A stretch of 64,000 bases of DNA from UBA6059 sp964351595 (lineage in GTDB: Bacteria > Bacteroidota > Bacteroidia > Cytophagales > Cyclobacteriaceae), in contig CAYGOT010000006.1 in the NCBI GenBank assembly GCA_964351595.1, positions 1 through 64,000 on the forward strand. The letters are read 5' to 3'. Shown piece after piece: positions 61,315 to 64,000 of the stretch. The position numbers were made by a program, and so were the translations under genes. The notes beneath the pieces are model-generated. The model saw nothing but the letters and a program-made list of their open reading frames with translations, was not told the origin of the DNA and ran no database searches. Positions within the stretch are counted from its first letter, which is position 1. Each line of letters begins with the position of its first letter.

Positions 61315-61932
61315 GTGAACTATCAACTCTTTCGTGAGAGCCTCCATCATCTTAAGTTGTTTTCGATAGAAGACGTAAAAAAGCTATTTCCCAGCTTCGA
61401 TTTTCGCAGATTGGTGGAGTGGCAGAACAAAGGCTATGTCAAAAAAGTAATTAACCGTTGGTATCTGTTTTCTGATATTGAGTTGGATGACAACCTCAAA
61501 CTGTGGATAGCCAACCGAATCTACCAACCGTCTTATATCTCCCTGGAATCAGCCTTGTCCTATTATCATCTGATACCAGAGGCGGTATACACCACCACGT
61601 CCGTGACCAGCAATAAGACCGTCTCATTTGATCCTTTCAGCCAAGTATTTTCCTATCGCCATATCCGACCCTCGCTGTTCTTTGGCTATGGGGTGATCGA
61701 GTGGCAGGGCTTTCCTATAAAAATGGCACAAGTAGAAAAGGTGCTATTGGATTACCTCTACCTAAACACACATATTAATTCAGAGCAGCACCTGGAGGCT
61801 CTTCGCATCAATGTTCATGATCTGAGGGAACAATTGAATCTTCAAAAGCTGAATGACTACATGGTATTATTCGGGAGCAAGGCGTTATCTATTAGAGTCA
61901 ACGTGCTCCTAAAACACCTTGAAAGATGCTAG
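61315..61932 (+). CDS. AbiEi-type antitoxin (type IV toxin-antitoxin system)
   Basis: This is a 205-residue protein with an N-terminal winged-helix region (IEDVKKLFPSFDFRRLVEWQNKGYVKKVINRWYLF). A longer C-terminal domain follows, with SYISLESALSYYHLIPE near residue 80, the signature of AbiEi-like transcriptional regulators. The start is GTG at 61315; an in-frame TGA three codons earlier rules out longer versions, and the nearby ATG at 61305 is in another frame. It overlaps the toxin gene by 7 bases. Confidence 0.85.
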   Translation: MNYQLFRESLHHLKLFSIEDVKKLFPSFDFRRLVEWQNKGYVKKVINRWYLFSDIELDDNLKLWIANRIYQPSYISLESALSYYHLIPEAVYTTTSVTSNKTVSFDPFSQVFSYRHIRPSLFFGYGVIEWQGFPIKMAQVEKVLLDYLYLNTHINSEQHLEALRINVHDLREQLNLQKLNDYMVLFGSKALSIRVNVLLKHLERC

Positions 61933-62705
61933 GCATAGAAGAAATAGAAAGGCATTATCCGGATAACCTAAAGGGGTTCAAGACCTTCATGGTTAGGGAA
62001 TACTTACAATACAAAATACTTCAAACTGTATTTGATTACGCGCAATATGCCAACAAGCTGTGCTTTTTGGGAGGGACTTGTCTTAGGCTAGTGCATGGCA
62101 ATACACGCTTCTCTGAGGATCTTGATTTCGACAATTTTGGGTTGAGTGAAGAGGACTTTCTATCCATATCCTCAGTTATCACCAAAGGTCTGCAGAAGGA
62201 AGGTTATATTGTTGAGATCAGAAATGTGATGAAGGGGGCATTTCACTGTTATATCCGATTCCCTAATTTGTTGTTTCAAGCGGGGTTGACAGGTCACAGG
62301 GAGCAGAAGATTTTAATTCAGCTTGATACTGAACCCCAACACTTTGATTTCAAACCAGAACGCCATATCCTCAACAAATTTGATGTCTTCACTGAAATAC
62401 ATACTACTCCTCTGGATATCCTGTTAGCTCAGAAATTTTACGCCATTCTCAATCGAAAAAGAGCAAAGGGGCGGGATTTTTTTGATGCAGTATTCCTCCT
62501 GAGTAGGACCAAACCTAACTACGATTACTTGCAATTAAAGAAAGGAATAGCAAATCCAATTAAACTAAAAGAAGCCATTTTAGAGCATTGCGAGAGGTTA
62601 AATATGTCTGAAATGGCCAATGACGTTGCACCATTTCTATTCCACCCGAAAGATGAGCTTAAGGTAAGGCGCTTCGTTGATTACATACAGCAAGTCGAGC
62701 TTTAG
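61926..62705 (+). CDS. AbiEii-type nucleotidyltransferase toxin
   Basis: This is a 259-residue toxin of the AbiEii/AbiGii family. The nucleotidyltransferase signature LGGTCLRLVHGNTRFSEDLD is near residues 49-68. LLAQKFYAILNRKRAKGRDFFD near 175-196 contains the conserved Lys/Arg and Asp residues. Family toxins (e.g. MenT-type) modify tRNA with nucleotides, and AbiE pairs can give phage resistance. The pair is complete, with the toxin following the antitoxin by overlap, and appears functional. Confidence 0.9.
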   Translation: MLGIEEIERHYPDNLKGFKTFMVREYLQYKILQTVFDYAQYANKLCFLGGTCLRLVHGNTRFSEDLDFDNFGLSEEDFLSISSVITKGLQKEGYIVEIRNVMKGAFHCYIRFPNLLFQAGLTGHREQKILIQLDTEPQHFDFKPERHILNKFDVFTEIHTTPLDILLAQKFYAILNRKRAKGRDFFDAVFLLSRTKPNYDYLQLKKGIANPIKLKEAILEHCERLNMSEMANDVAPFLFHPKDELKVRRFVDYIQQVEL

Positions 62706-62965
62706 AACTATTCGTGGATCTGTGAGTACTCGTAGGAAAATCCTTGTCACTGATAAATAACACTTAGGACTGGAGTCGAATAGGAAGGTGTCACTTGACA
62801 AGACCCATCCTTATGGTTAAGTTTAAAAGTCACCACCACAACTGCCGTATTGCTGAAAGCTGATGATTTCAATAAAAAACGGAAAAAACGAGCTCAGAAA
62901 ACCAGCAGAATACTGCCGATTTAGGTCGATTCGAGGGCCAAAAGCCCGTCATGCGTACTAAGCGG

Positions 62966-63297
62966 CAATATATTGCTGATATGTCCTTACCCCTGTGTAA
63001 GATTTGCTGTGTACCCGAATACATTCTCCGACTGAGTCAGACATGGCACTCACACTTTTTAAGGATCGTTATACCAAAGCCTTTGAGGCCTATGGTTTCT
63101 ATACCTACTAAGACTTTTTCAAATTCGGTCAACAAATTGGCATTAGGGAATCCAGGGCTAGAAGGATCATTGATGGGTTTAAGAAGACCTCTGAATTGTT
63201 GAATATATTGATTGAAGGGTCTTTCTTGAAAGAGGAGTTAAAAGCCGTTTATAAAGAGCACTATGCGGACAAGGTAAAGAGATTGATGATGATTTAG
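62966..63297 (+). pseudogene. Decayed C-terminal fragment of a HipA-like kinase gene
   Basis: Read in one frame from 62980 to the TAG at 63295-63297, the translation is YVLTPV-stop-DLLCTRIHSPTESDMALTLFKD..., then FYTY-stop-DFFKFGQQIGI, and continues to KVKRLMMI. This matches the C-terminal part of HipA-family kinases, where LTPAYDLL is a strong signature. TAA codons at 62998-63000 (where Tyr is expected) and 63109-63111 interrupt it, and an upstream piece (QYIAD) is in a shifted frame. The N-terminal part, including the kinase ATP site, is missing. The gap 62706-62965 before it has nothing recognisable. Confidence 0.65.
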
Positions 63298-63356
63298 TCT
63301 TGATTAAGTCCGTCGGAAATAAGAATCGCGCGCACATAGGAACATTATTCAGCACC

Positions 63357-64000
63357 CTATTTCCTAATAAGCGCAAGTGTGCTATTAAGCACTACATCCT
63401 CTCCTTTCTCAAGATCATCGACTTTGGGAGCAACACCAATATCTGGAATCACACCCCTACCAAACAACCGCTCAGGGTCAGGAGCCGTGTAGTACTTCCA
63501 CATTGGTATGCTAATGCTAATGCCGGAGTGATTCAAAGTCACAGATTTACTGTATCCACTCGTATTGCCGCTGCTACCACCACCAGTTTCTTCTCCGATG
63601 AAGACACCTCGCCGATTGGCTTTGAGCACAGAGGCCACATCTGCACAGGTAGAGAAGCTCAGTCCATCGATCAATATGTAAAGCGGGCCATCGAATGAAT
63701 TGTTGTCGGGCTGTTGGACATTGAGCCCGTCATGGCTGGTCATCAGCCTGGTTTCTTGCGCTTCCCGGATCGTCCCGTACCCGGAATAGTCCTTCGTTAC
63801 TTCGATCTTATCAAAATACCGGAAAGGCTTGTCTACCAGATAGGAGACTAATTTCGCGCCATAGAGATCATCACCCCCTCCATTGCCACGGAGATCCAGG
63901 ATGACGGGTTTTGGTGAGGTGCTGATCTTGGCGAATGATTCGGAAAGAAATTGATAATAGTCCTGACCGGACCGGTTAATGGCAGAGCTGCCAAATGAAG
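63357..64000 (-). CDS. S41 family peptidase, C-terminal part (cut by window edge)
   Basis: The frame is open from the window edge to the TAA at 63357-63359, giving at least 213 residues. The visible part is the C-terminal half of an S41 tail-specific-protease-like domain: VILDLRGNGGGDD near its start, then LYILIDGLSFSTCADVAS (region of the nucleophile Ser) and IGEETGGGSSGN. An internal ATG at 63743 is not the start. The signal peptide and any PDZ domain lie outside the window. Peptidases of this group in Bacteroidota are usually exported. Confidence 0.85.
   Translation of the reverse strand, partial: SFGSSAINRSGQDYYQFLSESFAKISTSPKPVILDLRGNGGGDDLYGAKLVSYLVDKPFRYFDKIEVTKDYSGYGTIREAQETRLMTSHDGLNVQQPDNNSFDGPLYILIDGLSFSTCADVASVLKANRRGVFIGEETGGGSSGNTSGYSKSVTLNHSGISISIPMWKYYTAPDPERLFGRGVIPDIGVAPKVDDLEKGEDVVLNSTLALIRK

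Noticed and set aside
62951..63202. Plus-strand 83-codon frame after the AbiE pair
   Set aside because: It is in a different frame from the HipA-like translation and has no similarity that I can see; the HipA reading explains the same bases better.
1..64000. tRNA, rRNA, CRISPR array, prophage or intact insertion sequence
   Set aside because: I looked in all gaps over 60 bases for tRNA T-loop sequences, regularly spaced repeats and transposase or integrase motifs and found none. A weak TTCGAG at 62930 has no tRNA context.

Overview
The window looks like a chromosomal segment of a marine or soil Bacteroidota, most likely of the order Cytophagales. The indications are a GldJ-type gliding-motility lipoprotein, SusC/TonB-type receptors with carboxypeptidase-like N-terminal domains, many short-lipobox lipoproteins, the DUF4175 / RsbW-like ATPase / ybeY / mnmG gene order, a MerTP fusion, and several promoters of the Bacteroidota type (TAnnTTTG at -7). 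There are no rRNA or tRNA genes, no CRISPR array, no prophage and no intact insertion sequence that I can see.

Layout. 1-6.5 kb: a cytochrome oxidase subunit III, mfd, gldJ and a ComF-like phosphoribosyltransferase. 6.5-17.1 kb: a long plus-strand run with an AhpD-like protein, an orphan solute-binding lipoprotein, a DUF4175 protein broken by an in-frame stop, an RsbW-like ATPase, ybeY, mnmG, a methyltransferase and an Ig-like lipoprotein. Two parS-type palindromes lie just before mnmG. The AT-rich gap at 17.1-17.5 kb holds a cluster of DnaA boxes and coincides with a change of GC skew, so it is a strong candidate for the chromosomal replication origin. 17.5-23.5 kb: a TPR protein and a MarR-led fatty-acid beta-oxidation operon. 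23.7-28 kb: a four-gene two-component cluster (FixL-like PAS kinase, CheY-like regulator, receiver-PAS kinase and a receiver-CRP fusion), then YccF. 28.4-32.7 kb: secreted Kelch, RidA and M14 carboxypeptidase proteins on the minus strand.

32.9-45.9 kb is devoted to metals. A minus-strand, AT-richer operon runs arsR, a CsoR-like repressor, a Cys-rich peptide, merTP, a GDCCVxC protein, a Fur-family repressor, a TonB receptor, an ICMT-like methyltransferase and a CDF exporter. It faces a plus-strand group of TonB receptor, lipoprotein, a second CDF exporter closely related to the first, and another TonB receptor. One palindrome, TGCAA-N5-TTGCA, sits 18-24 bases before the start codons of three of these genes, and a near copy lies upstream of the zinc carboxypeptidase. 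This is the best candidate here for an undescribed regulon, plausibly read by the local Fur-family protein.

45.9-58 kb: a hemerythrin-like protein, a YafQ-type toxin-antitoxin pair, a histidine phosphatase, RidA, a VPS10/BNR protein, a small Cys-rich protein and ferritin that share a possible iron box, a DASH cryptochrome, YjbQ, a beta-helix lipoprotein, prfA and a haem-type DUF3365 lipoprotein. 58.3-64 kb: polA, an AbiEi/AbiEii toxin-antitoxin pair, the decayed tail of a hipA-like gene and the C-terminal part of an S41 peptidase that runs off the window. All family assignments come from reading motifs by eye; no database search was run.
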